A stretch of 19,966 nt of DNA. Source: Sphingobacteriaceae bacterium (GTDB lineage Bacteria; Bacteroidota; Bacteroidia; B-17B0; Aurantibacillaceae). The notes beneath the pieces are model-generated. The model saw only the letters and a list, made by a program, of their open reading frames with translations. It was not told where the DNA came from and did not search any database. The stretch spans positions 1-19,966 of the forward strand of contig JANYCL010000285.1 in the NCBI GenBank assembly GCA_025360355.1. Reading direction: 5' to 3'. Shown here piece after piece: positions 6,952 to 14,789 of this stretch. The position numbers were made by a program, and so were the translations under genes. Positions within the stretch are counted from its first letter, which is position 1, and each line of letters starts with the position of its first letter.

Positions 6952-8436
6952 ATGACTCCGTCAATTTCTCCAATTAGCAAAACAGCATTTTTAAAGTATG
7001 ATCAATGCAGCAAAGCATTTTTCTTCTATAAAAAACATCCTTATTTGCGTGATAAGATCTCGAAAGAAAAACAATTTACTTTTAACCGCGGACATAATGT
7101 TGGTCATTTAGCGCAGCAATTATTTCCGGGTGGAGTTGATGTTTCCGAGAAAGTAAAAAATAGTAAGTCTGCATTTGAATTAACACAACAGCTAATTAAA
7201 GAAAACATTCACACCATTTATGAGGCCACTTTTATTTTTAATGGTGTTTTAGTGATGGTGGATATATTGCATTTTGACGGCACAACTTGGATAGCATACG
7301 AAGTGAAGAGTTCACTAAAAATAAGTGAAGCTTACATCAAAGATGCGAGTCTGCAGTATTATGTTTTGAAAAATTCACTAGAGAACTTCAGCGATCTATT
7401 CCTGGTTACACTAAATGGGAATTATGTTTTTGAAAATGAACTCGACTTGAAACAATTATTTAAAAAACGCAGCATAAAAATTGGAGCTGAAGAGAATCTT
7501 GATTTTTTTTCAAATACGATCGAACAAATGAATTTGGTTTTGGAACGAAATGCGATCCCTGACATTCCAATTGGGAAACAATGTTTCTCTCCCTACGATT
7601 GCGATTTTTTAGGAACGTGCTGGAAAAATACCCAAACAGAAAAATCTATTTTTAAAATTGGCAAATCCGATCGCGACCAATTATTTGCTTTATATTTTTC
7701 GGGTGCCGATACCGTTGATAAAATTGATCTGACATCAGACCTGAAACCAAATATTAAAATTCAGGCTAATTGCATTAATACCGGCGAAGCTTTTATTAAT
7801 AAAATTGAAATTAAAGAGTTTTGCGAAAAAATTAAGGGCAATTTTTGTTTTTTGGATATGGAAGTTTGGTCGCCGGCTATTCCAAAATACAATGGCACAA
7901 CTCCATTTGAACAGATCCCATTTTTATTTTCGATCTGCTATAAAGAAAAAAACGAAATTGTTTTTAAAAATTATCTGAAGCCAATAGAGAGCGATTCCCG
8001 CGAATTATTTTTACTCGAACTTTTAAAAGCCATTGACGGATTTGATACTATCTTGGTCTTTGATAAAAATCTGGAATCGCAAGTGCTTGGTAAACTGTGT
8101 AATTTATTTCCATCGCATAAAAAGGAAATAGATAAAGTAAGGGCTAAAATGATCGATCTTTCAGAACCTATCCAGAATTTTAACTTTTATCACCCTAAAT
8201 TTAACGGTAACTTTTCCTTAAAAGCAGTTGCCGGAATCTTTAATGAGCAATCCGGTTATGCATCACTTGAAATTGCAAGCGGAATTGTTGCTATGCATAA
8301 ATATGAAGGTCTTTTAACGGAAGAAAGTGAAATTATATCCCAACAAACAAAACAACAATTAATGGAATATTGTAACTTAGACACGCTGACATGTCAACGA
8401 TTTTTCGAATACTTACAGGAAAAAATTAAGGAGTAG
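6952..8436 (+). CDS. Fe-S PD-(D/E)XK nuclease fused to a DUF2779 (DEDD exonuclease-like) domain
   Basis: A 494-aa cytoplasmic protein with two nuclease-like halves. Residues 1-230 resemble Cas4/AddB-type PD-(D/E)XK nucleases: a helix-start Cys19 (KYDQCSKAFFFYK), GHNVGHLAQQLFPGG, then Asp104 and Glu117-Val-Lys119 (MVDILHF ... AYEVKSS). Cys211, Cys217 and Cys223 (KQCFSPYDCDFLGTC) complete the one-plus-three cysteine pattern of a 4Fe-4S cluster. Residues ~295-490 match DUF2779, an RNase H/DnaQ-like family: FLDMEVWSPAIP gives Asp302 and Glu304 (DxE motif), IPFLFSICY follows, and YCNLDT near the C-terminus supplies Asp477 of a YxxxD-like motif. It probably cuts or trims DNA or RNA, but the substrate is unknown. 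Its 3' end overlaps the convergent porV gene by 11 bp, and no partner gene sits beside it. The domain calls come from motifs; biological role (repair, defence or other) is open. Confidence 0.85.
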   Translation: MTPSISPISKTAFLKYDQCSKAFFFYKKHPYLRDKISKEKQFTFNRGHNVGHLAQQLFPGGVDVSEKVKNSKSAFELTQQLIKENIHTIYEATFIFNGVLVMVDILHFDGTTWIAYEVKSSLKISEAYIKDASLQYYVLKNSLENFSDLFLVTLNGNYVFENELDLKQLFKKRSIKIGAEENLDFFSNTIEQMNLVLERNAIPDIPIGKQCFSPYDCDFLGTCWKNTQTEKSIFKIGKSDRDQLFALYFSGADTVDKIDLTSDLKPNIKIQANCINTGEAFINKIEIKEFCEKIKGNFCFLDMEVWSPAIPKYNGTTPFEQIPFLFSICYKEKNEIVFKNYLKPIESDSRELFLLELLKAIDGFDTILVFDKNLESQVLGKLCNLFPSHKKEIDKVRAKMIDLSEPIQNFNFYHPKFNGNFSLKAVAGIFNEQSGYASLEIASGIVAMHKYEGLLTEESEIISQQTKQQLMEYCNLDTLTCQRFFEYLQEKIKE

Positions 8437-9691
8437 GGTTAGTCGTCGGATTAGCAGTTTCTTTATTCTGACTCTTAAATGCATCAAAATCAAAAGTAAG
8501 TGTAAAGCGTAAAGTATTTTGTAAGGGATTACGCAATGTTGTAGGAATTAAATAGGCCATATCTAAACCAAAAACACTATAACGCACGCCTAAACCAATA
8601 TTAAAGAACTGACGGCCGCCTTTTGTTTTATCTTCATAAAAATAACCGGCACGCACGGCAAATTGTTTTGCATACCAGTATTCGAAACCAATAGCAATGT
8701 TTATCTCTTTTAATTCTTCTTTAAAACCACCCGGAGCATCGTTAAAAGAGCCAAGCATACCTGTTGTAACAGGACGGTTAGGGTCTTTTCCCGCTTTGAT
8801 TATCGGGGCACCAGTTGCAGGGTCATAAGCAATTTCAGCAGTTTCTTTTCCGGTTATTGAATCAACTTTATGTTGGTAAATAGGTGGAGTAGGCACCAAA
8901 AGTTTATTAAAATCGAGATAAACACCAAACGTATTATAATCATCAATATCAATTTTATAGCCACCGCCTAAACGTAAATTTATCGGAATAAAGTTTTTTA
9001 CAGTGGTATATGAAATTTTAGTTCCAATATTTGTAATTGCCAAACCGCCTGTTACAGTTGTTTTTTTACCTTCTACTTTAAAACCGGGTTTTGTTTTGTA
9101 GTACATGCCAATATCAACCGCTTCAGCTTGCCCTGCCTTGGTAGGCTGACCGTTACTTAGTGTAACACCACCTGTTAAATTGGAGTTTATATAACGGAAC
9201 GCAAGTCCTACCGAAAAAACCTGCGATAATTTTCTGGAATAGGCTAAATCAATGGCAAATTCATTGGGTTTAAATTGTCCTGTTGTATTACCTTGAATAT
9301 CTGTGAAAGTAATATTACCTAATGAAAAATAACGCAGAGAAGCACCAACAGCACTCATCTTGTCGATTTTTTTATAGAAACTTATATATGATAAACTGAT
9401 ATCGGGTACTAATTGGCGTAACCAAGGGGTATAAGAAACACCGAAGCCCATATTTTTTTCTGCAAAAGCAAGTTTAGCTGAGTTCCAGTGAATAGAGTTT
9501 ACATCGGGTTGTGTAGCGGCACCAACTTCACCCATACCGCCTTGACGGGAATCCGGTGCAATTAACAAAAACGGAACAGACGTTGTTATCGGATTAATGC
9601 CACCGCTTAATTGTTGTGTACTAACTTGTGCCTTAACCGGCAAAAGCGAAATAACTAAAAAAGATATTAAAATAAAATTCCTGATCCGCAT
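8426..9691 (-). CDS. porV: Type IX secretion system outer membrane channel protein PorV
   Basis: A 421-aa outer-membrane beta-barrel of the FadL-like fold (also called LptO/PG27). The signal peptide is residues 1-21 (ending VKA/Q). The segment FLLIAPDSRQGGMGEVGAA near the mature N-terminus, then WNSAKLAFAEKNMGFGVSYTPWL, and the C-terminal AYLIPTTLRNPLQNTLRFTL are family signatures. PorV binds the C-terminal sorting domains of cargo after translocation and shuttles them to PorU. The gene lies 34 bp downstream of porU on the same strand, the usual adjacency, so the two are probably co-transcribed. A possible internal -7 box sits in the gap. The last ~12 residues (TANPTTNPTP) are a low-complexity Thr/Pro/Asn tail. 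Its 3' end overlaps the convergent nuclease gene by 11 bp. Confidence 0.96.
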   Translation of the reverse strand: MRIRNFILISFLVISLLPVKAQVSTQQLSGGINPITTSVPFLLIAPDSRQGGMGEVGAATQPDVNSIHWNSAKLAFAEKNMGFGVSYTPWLRQLVPDISLSYISFYKKIDKMSAVGASLRYFSLGNITFTDIQGNTTGQFKPNEFAIDLAYSRKLSQVFSVGLAFRYINSNLTGGVTLSNGQPTKAGQAEAVDIGMYYKTKPGFKVEGKKTTVTGGLAITNIGTKISYTTVKNFIPINLRLGGGYKIDIDDYNTFGVYLDFNKLLVPTPPIYQHKVDSITGKETAEIAYDPATGAPIIKAGKDPNRPVTTGMLGSFNDAPGGFKEELKEINIAIGFEYWYAKQFAVRAGYFYEDKTKGGRQFFNIGLGVRYSVFGLDMAYLIPTTLRNPLQNTLRFTLTFDFDAFKSQNKETANPTTNPTP

Positions 9692-9717
9692 AATATTCTC
9701 TCACAAAAAGTGAACCC

Positions 9718-9725
9718 CAAATGTA
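9718..9725 (-). promoter_or_regulatory. Candidate internal -7 promoter element upstream of porV
   Basis: Read on the minus strand, TACATTTG matches TAnnTTTG exactly and begins directly after the porU TAG stop. It ends 26 bp before the porV ATG. The expected -33 TTG is not present at 17-23 bp, only TTA, so the call is weak. Confidence 0.3.
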
Positions 9726-12700
9726 CTAATTTAAAATAACTAATTTTTCTGTTTTTTCGGCTTTTTTACTGTCTGTGCTTGTAACACTTAGTTTATAAAT
9801 GTAAACGCCTTTACCTAATTTATCGCCGAAATCATCCTTACCATCCCAATCAATTCCATCCGAACGAAAGCCTTCATTCGTAAGGGTTTGCATAATTGTT
9901 TTTACCACTTTACCGCTAATAGTAAATATCTGAATGTTAACTTTAAGGGTTTGACAACATTGATTATTTTCGAAAAAGAACTTGGTACGCGTTGTAAATG
10001 GATTAGGATAATTTAAAACGTGCGTTAATGCCATTTCGGCGCTTTGGGCAACAACAAAATCTGTGTAAGCTGTATTTGAATTATTCTGCACATCCCAAAC
10101 TTTTAAACTTAAACGGTGATTGCCTTCTGATAATTGATCGAAAGGATATTTTACTTTTCCGCTTTGGTAACTATTTAAATTGGCTTCATAATAGTCGTTT
10201 AAAATAATTGGTTTACTCGAATTTTCATCCAATATGGCTGTTAAGTCGTGCCCGATCCCTGTTCCAACAGTATTTATTCCACTTGAGTCAGAAACCTCAG
10301 CGTATATGTTTGGTTTATCATTTGTGGTTCCTCCGGAAACAAATTTTTTATCGTTCAAATATAAACTCACAACCGGTCCCGCATTATCCGCCATAACTGA
10401 GCTTGACGAACCTCCAACATAAAAATTTTTATTATAACCATTGGCATCTATAACACCATTGTGTGCGTAATAACTTAATTTACCAATACCAAAATTGTAA
10501 GAAATATCTTTTGGCACTATAAAAGAAAAACTAAAATCGCCGTTATTTACCTGCACTTTTCCTTTATAAATAATATTTTTTTGAAGGAAAAATTTAAACG
10601 GAAGTCCGCCTACCAATGAACCCGGATCGTTACCTAAACATGTTATTTGTTGTTCTTTATCAAAAACAGTTGGGAAAAGTATACCGTTAAAAGAGGTGAG
10701 TTTATTACCGTTCTTATCACCAACAAAACCTTTAACAGTTACTTTTGATAATGCTCTTAATGTATCAAATGCAGTTGGAGTTATTACAGTATTATTTATT
10801 TGTGATGTATAAACGCGTTGTTGCGGATAAGCTAATTGTAATGCCGGGTCGCCTAACAAATGAAAATTTAAATAATAAAAACTAATAAGCGATGCGCGTT
10901 TCGTTAATTTTACAACATCTCCTAAACAAGGCATTTTTCCATTAGGAAGCGTATCAAAAACATAATCATAAAGCTTCGAATTTAAAGTATAATTAGTATT
11001 AGAAAAAGCTAAGCGAACAGTTGTAAGCAAAGCAATTGCCCCGCCATTCGGATTTAAAAAACAAAGTTCTCCGGCTGATGTTCTGTCCGGATCATCAAAA
11101 CGACTGAATTCGCAAGTAGCAGTTACAAACAACGGCATGTTGTTTATGTTTTTGTAACCTTGAATTTGAGAAATTTCAAGATAGCGTTCATGTCCTAATC
11201 CAACTTCACCACCATGACCGGTGTAATTTAATATAAGCGTTCCTTTTTCGAACCTGTGATCAATACCTGAACTCACATCAGGATAACGTTGTCCGCCAGG
11301 TGTTGAATATTGTAAAAAAGCATCAGCATATAGTTTATCAATATTGTATTCAGGATGATTTGTTTTTATTGCATTAGCCAGCGCATCAGCTCCATCAACA
11401 GCACTCATGTGCGCCCAGTTGTCTTCATCATCGGCAATAAAACAAACCCAATTTCGCCAGTCGCCCAATGGATAAGTTGAGGCTGAAGTACACGAACTTT
11501 CATTTTCATTCACCGAAAAATTATAGTTCTTTTTATAATAAGCTTCTACTTTATTAACTGCAGTTGTTGCTTCACTTGAATTCCGTACAGGGAAACGGCC
11601 TATACCTACATCTACCAAAGCAGAGCCCCAATCATCACCTTCTGCATCATCCATCCATCCGTAAAAATCATCACATACTGTGGATATGGTTGGGTCGTAC
11701 GAATTATCTTTCGGATTACCGCCAACTTCCCAAGCCGGTAGCATAGATGAATTATTAGAAGCATATCTGTCTTTTACTTTATAAGAGCCATCGCCATAAA
11801 GCAATAGATATTTTACTTCTTTTCCAATTGATAAATTCCGGTTATAGAGCATTCTTACAAAATCACGAATAGCTACAGGATCGGGTTTGCCGGATGAAAA
11901 TTCGTTATATATCTGATCAGAAGTTACAACGGCTGAAGTGAATCCTTCATATTGTTGATGAATTTGTGCGAGTTTTTGTGCTTGTGGTAAAAATCCCGGA
12001 TAGGATACAATAACATAATCTGCCTGGGCAATGGAGTGAAGATTCTGATTAATAACTTTTGTTACAAAACTCGGGATTAAATAATCTGCCCCGTTAAAAA
12101 CCGCATATTCTTTTAATGAACCGTTATTGGTATTAAAATCAAGTGAATTACCTGCAAGATTAAATTGTTGATTGGTTACGTTGGTAATATCGCTCACATC
12201 CCAAACCGAAATATTTCCAAAACCATTGGTATTTAAAACATAATCAGTAAGGTTTCCTGCACCAATTGTTCTGCAATCCCTAAACTGAAATTGCGAATTA
12301 TTAAAAGTTAAATTACGGCGGCAATTAAAAATTATTTTATCTAACCAGCCAAAAGTTCCGGCGGTTTGCTTAGTAATATTAAAACTAATTATTGATGGAT
12401 TGTTACAGAGCGCTCTATTACAAGTTCCAGCAATTGCAACGAATGGAGCAAGATAATCGTTCACATTAACACTTCCGGTTGTAAATGAAGTTGTAGAACC
12501 ACTGAAAGCAAAACTATAAACCGAAGCCACAGAACCTCTGGCTGCAACTTTTATACTCGCTGCTACCGTATCGTTTACAACCAAATTTTGTATCGGAAAA
12601 CTAAAATTAAAACTTGTAGTAAAATCAAAATACTCTCCGTAAAATTCACTTCCGGATTTAATAAAGTTGGTTGTGTTTTGCTCATGAAAGTCATAATAAT

Positions 12701-13667
12701 CGTAAGTGTTTGTTGTATTAGTAGCAGGTGAAAGAGAACTGGCTCTATCTAAGATCCGTTTACCAAAACCTAAATCAGTAGTAATAAAATAATAAGAAGT
12801 ATCAGAAAAATAATGTTGCCTATTATAAAAATTGAGACATGAAATTGCATGAGTAGTATCATATAACCATTGGTTTGTTTCCTGACCATAAAACAAAACA
12901 TAATCTGCAGCATCAAATACGTTATCGCTTTCACCAACAACTTTTATGGCATTTTCCTGCAGATCATCCGGCCGGTATAAACTATTATTTTCAGGCAGTG
13001 TGTTCCCACCGTTACTATAAACACGTATGTTTTTCGGGTTTATGGTTGTTACATCAATACCAATGCTTTTCAAAAAAGTTTTATCCAATTTATAAATGCC
13101 ACTTTTAGTAATGCCAAGTTTATACCAATTACCATTTGCTAAAACCGAATTATTTGTGAATGTTGTTGAGGTTTGTGTTTTTTGTGTTGAAATTTCCGAC
13201 TCTGCCGTGGTCCACTCTACGTTATATGAAACAAGTTCTTCGATCTGGTTGTCTGAATTAATTCTATAAGGCATGATTTTTGAAAATGCCATATAATCTC
13301 TTCCGCTTTGTCCGTATTTTATTTCAATATCGAATTCAGTTGTCAAATAAGCTTTGTAAAGGGCTATTAATTTTTGCGAAACTTCTCCTGATAAAACAAC
13401 TGTTTTTACATTTATTAAATTAGCTTTTACTGAGTTTCTTTTAGGAATAATTTTTGAATCTATAAAGCAAGGCATGTTACTTTTTTTCACATCATATTCC
13501 GCATTCGAAAGTGTTACAGGAAAAGCAGAATTCTCTGGAAATGCGGTTTTGGAAACAGGTATAGATAGGTTTGCCGTTTCTTGAACCAATTCTTTTTGTT
13601 TTTGACCAAATAGCAACCCAAATCCAAAGATTAGCGTTAAAGTAAGTATTAAAGACGTTTTTTTCAT
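9726..13667 (-). CDS. porU: Type IX secretion system sortase PorU (C25-family peptidase)
   Basis: A 1313-aa exported protein. The ATG at 13667 gives a classic signal peptide (about residues 1-21, ending LLFG/QKQ); an in-frame TTG five codons upstream adds nothing useful. An N-terminal region with GNWYKLGITKSGIYKLD (~residue 180) is typical of PorU. The gingipain-like C25 domain spans about 545-945, with catalytic His818 (NYTGHGGE) and Cys852 (TATCEFSRFDDP) both intact. After beta-rich domains it ends with a type A sorting domain (LNYPNPFTTRTKFFF at ~1217, then GVYIYKLSVT). PorU cleaves the sorting domains of T9SS cargo at the cell surface and joins the cargo to its lipopolysaccharide-type anchor, while keeping its own domain bound to PorV. 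It heads the porU-porV unit. Its likely client in this window is the 878-aa protein. Confidence 0.97.
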   Translation of the reverse strand: MKKTSLILTLTLIFGFGLLFGQKQKELVQETANLSIPVSKTAFPENSAFPVTLSNAEYDVKKSNMPCFIDSKIIPKRNSVKANLINVKTVVLSGEVSQKLIALYKAYLTTEFDIEIKYGQSGRDYMAFSKIMPYRINSDNQIEELVSYNVEWTTAESEISTQKTQTSTTFTNNSVLANGNWYKLGITKSGIYKLDKTFLKSIGIDVTTINPKNIRVYSNGGNTLPENNSLYRPDDLQENAIKVVGESDNVFDAADYVLFYGQETNQWLYDTTHAISCLNFYNRQHYFSDTSYYFITTDLGFGKRILDRASSLSPATNTTNTYDYYDFHEQNTTNFIKSGSEFYGEYFDFTTSFNFSFPIQNLVVNDTVAASIKVAARGSVASVYSFAFSGSTTSFTTGSVNVNDYLAPFVAIAGTCNRALCNNPSIISFNITKQTAGTFGWLDKIIFNCRRNLTFNNSQFQFRDCRTIGAGNLTDYVLNTNGFGNISVWDVSDITNVTNQQFNLAGNSLDFNTNNGSLKEYAVFNGADYLIPSFVTKVINQNLHSIAQADYVIVSYPGFLPQAQKLAQIHQQYEGFTSAVVTSDQIYNEFSSGKPDPVAIRDFVRMLYNRNLSIGKEVKYLLLYGDGSYKVKDRYASNNSSMLPAWEVGGNPKDNSYDPTISTVCDDFYGWMDDAEGDDWGSALVDVGIGRFPVRNSSEATTAVNKVEAYYKKNYNFSVNENESSCTSASTYPLGDWRNWVCFIADDEDNWAHMSAVDGADALANAIKTNHPEYNIDKLYADAFLQYSTPGGQRYPDVSSGIDHRFEKGTLILNYTGHGGEVGLGHERYLEISQIQGYKNINNMPLFVTATCEFSRFDDPDRTSAGELCFLNPNGGAIALLTTVRLAFSNTNYTLNSKLYDYVFDTLPNGKMPCLGDVVKLTKRASLISFYYLNFHLLGDPALQLAYPQQRVYTSQINNTVITPTAFDTLRALSKVTVKGFVGDKNGNKLTSFNGILFPTVFDKEQQITCLGNDPGSLVGGLPFKFFLQKNIIYKGKVQVNNGDFSFSFIVPKDISYNFGIGKLSYYAHNGVIDANGYNKNFYVGGSSSSVMADNAGPVVSLYLNDKKFVSGGTTNDKPNIYAEVSDSSGINTVGTGIGHDLTAILDENSSKPIILNDYYEANLNSYQSGKVKYPFDQLSEGNHRLSLKVWDVQNNSNTAYTDFVVAQSAEMALTHVLNYPNPFTTRTKFFFENNQCCQTLKVNIQIFTISGKVVKTIMQTLTNEGFRSDGIDWDGKDDFGDKLGKGVYIYKLSVTSTDSKKAEKTEKLVILN

Positions 13668-13723
13668 GAGATCAGATATCAAAATAACGATTAACTACGC
13701 AAAATATTGTTTAAATATATTTT

Positions 13724-13752
13724 TTGTATTTAAAAATAGATTATTAAATTTG
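13724..13752 (+). promoter_or_regulatory. Bacteroidota-type promoter for the PorP/SprF-gldJ unit
   Basis: TTG at 13724-13726 (within a TTTTTG run), an 18-bp spacer and TAAATTTG at 13745-13752 match TTG-N17-23-TAnnTTTG exactly. The box ends 31 bp before the ATG at 13784, leaving a leader of roughly 25 bases. It lies in the 116-bp gap between porU and this gene, which are divergent. No equally good match faces porU. Confidence 0.6.
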
Positions 13753-13783
13753 TATAACCTTAAGAGTGACTTGATTTCTTCGT

Positions 13784-14731
13784 ATGACTAAGAGAATAGG
13801 ATTATTTTGCATAATAACCCTTGGATTTTTTATCGAATCTAAGGCCCAAGACCCGCAGTTTACGCAGTTTTACGCTAATCCTACGTACTTAAACCCTGCT
13901 TTCGCAGGTACAGCCCGTTGTCCGCGTATTTGTTTGAACTACCGTAATCAGTGGCCGAATTTATCGGGTACTTACGTTACTTATAGTGCTTCTTACGATC
14001 AGCACGTGGATGTTATGGCAGGAGGAATTGGTCTCTTGGTAACTACTGACGATCAAGCCCGTGGAACATTAAAAACGACTACAGCAAGCTTCATGTACTC
14101 ATACCATTTACCCGTAAACCGTGAGTTTTCGTTAAAAATGGGATTACAAGCTACTTATTTCCAAAAAACATTAGACCGTACAAAGCTTAACTTTGGTGAT
14201 ATGATCGATCCACGCCGTGGTTTCGTATGGAATACCAATGAAATTGTACCATCTCAGACAAAACGTAATGCCGATTTCTCTGCAGGTATTTTAGGATATA
14301 GCAAGCGTTATTTCTTTGGTTTTGCAGCGCATCATATTACTCAGCCGGATGAGGGTTTATTAGGGGTTTCTAAACTTCCTGCAAAATTCACAATTCATGG
14401 TGGTGGTATCATTAATCTTGAAAAAGGTGGTGAAAGCTATTTATCACCAAATATCTTGATCCAGGTTCAACAGAAGTTTACTCAGGTTAATTTGGGTATT
14501 TATTACAGAAAAGATGCCTTTGTTGCAGGTTTATGGTACCGTAATCAGGACGCTGTTATTGCCTTGGTGGGTATTAAAACAAATTCATTTCAATTCGGAT
14601 ATAGTTACGATGTAACTATCTCAAAATTAGCAGGTAACACCGCTGGTTCACACGAAATTTCGTTGCAGATTCAGATGCAGTGTAAGCCTAAAAAGAAGAA
14701 ATACAGAACTATTAGTTGTCCATCATTCTAA
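13784..14731 (+). CDS. Type IX secretion system PorP/SprF-family outer membrane protein (gldJ-linked copy)
   Basis: A 315-aa outer-membrane beta-barrel. The signal peptide is residues 1-21 (ending SKA/Q). The mature start, QDPQFTQFYANPTYLNPAFAG, followed by NYRNQWP, is the canonical PorP/SprF signature. Strand motifs such as GIYYRKDAFVAGLWYRNQDA recur, and the protein ends in the family tail RTISCPSF. In other Bacteroidota the gene of this family closest to the T9SS core is porP beside gldK/porK; here it sits directly before gldJ and across from porU, 58 bp upstream of gldJ with no terminator between them. A shared transcript with gldJ is likely. Many Arg and Gly codons are CGT and GGT, as in gldJ, which hints at high expression. 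Whether this copy is the core PorP or a client-specific SprF cannot be decided from sequence alone. Confidence 0.94.
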   Translation: MTKRIGLFCIITLGFFIESKAQDPQFTQFYANPTYLNPAFAGTARCPRICLNYRNQWPNLSGTYVTYSASYDQHVDVMAGGIGLLVTTDDQARGTLKTTTASFMYSYHLPVNREFSLKMGLQATYFQKTLDRTKLNFGDMIDPRRGFVWNTNEIVPSQTKRNADFSAGILGYSKRYFFGFAAHHITQPDEGLLGVSKLPAKFTIHGGGIINLEKGGESYLSPNILIQVQQKFTQVNLGIYYRKDAFVAGLWYRNQDAVIALVGIKTNSFQFGYSYDVTISKLAGNTAGSHEISLQIQMQCKPKKKKYRTISCPSF

Positions 14732-14789
14732 TTTAAATGTAACCTTAACCGCTTTTTTTCGTTATAACGTAACTTAAGCTCAAGATATT

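Noticed and set aside
11564..11746. Open frames on the strand opposite porU (for example at 10208-10422, 11564-11746 and 12875-13108).
   Set aside because: Shadow frames of porU with poor protein-like composition; porU itself is fully supported by motifs.
14740..14748. The 9-base word TAACCTTAA occurs upstream of both the second PorP/SprF gene (13755-13763) and gldJ (14740-14748).
   Set aside because: Different distances to the starts and AT-rich composition make coincidence likely. No palindrome or operator pattern.
14760..14769. Perfect 10-bp palindrome CGTTATAACG before gldJ.
   Set aside because: Too short, no T-tract, no known operator match; frequent by chance in AT-rich DNA.
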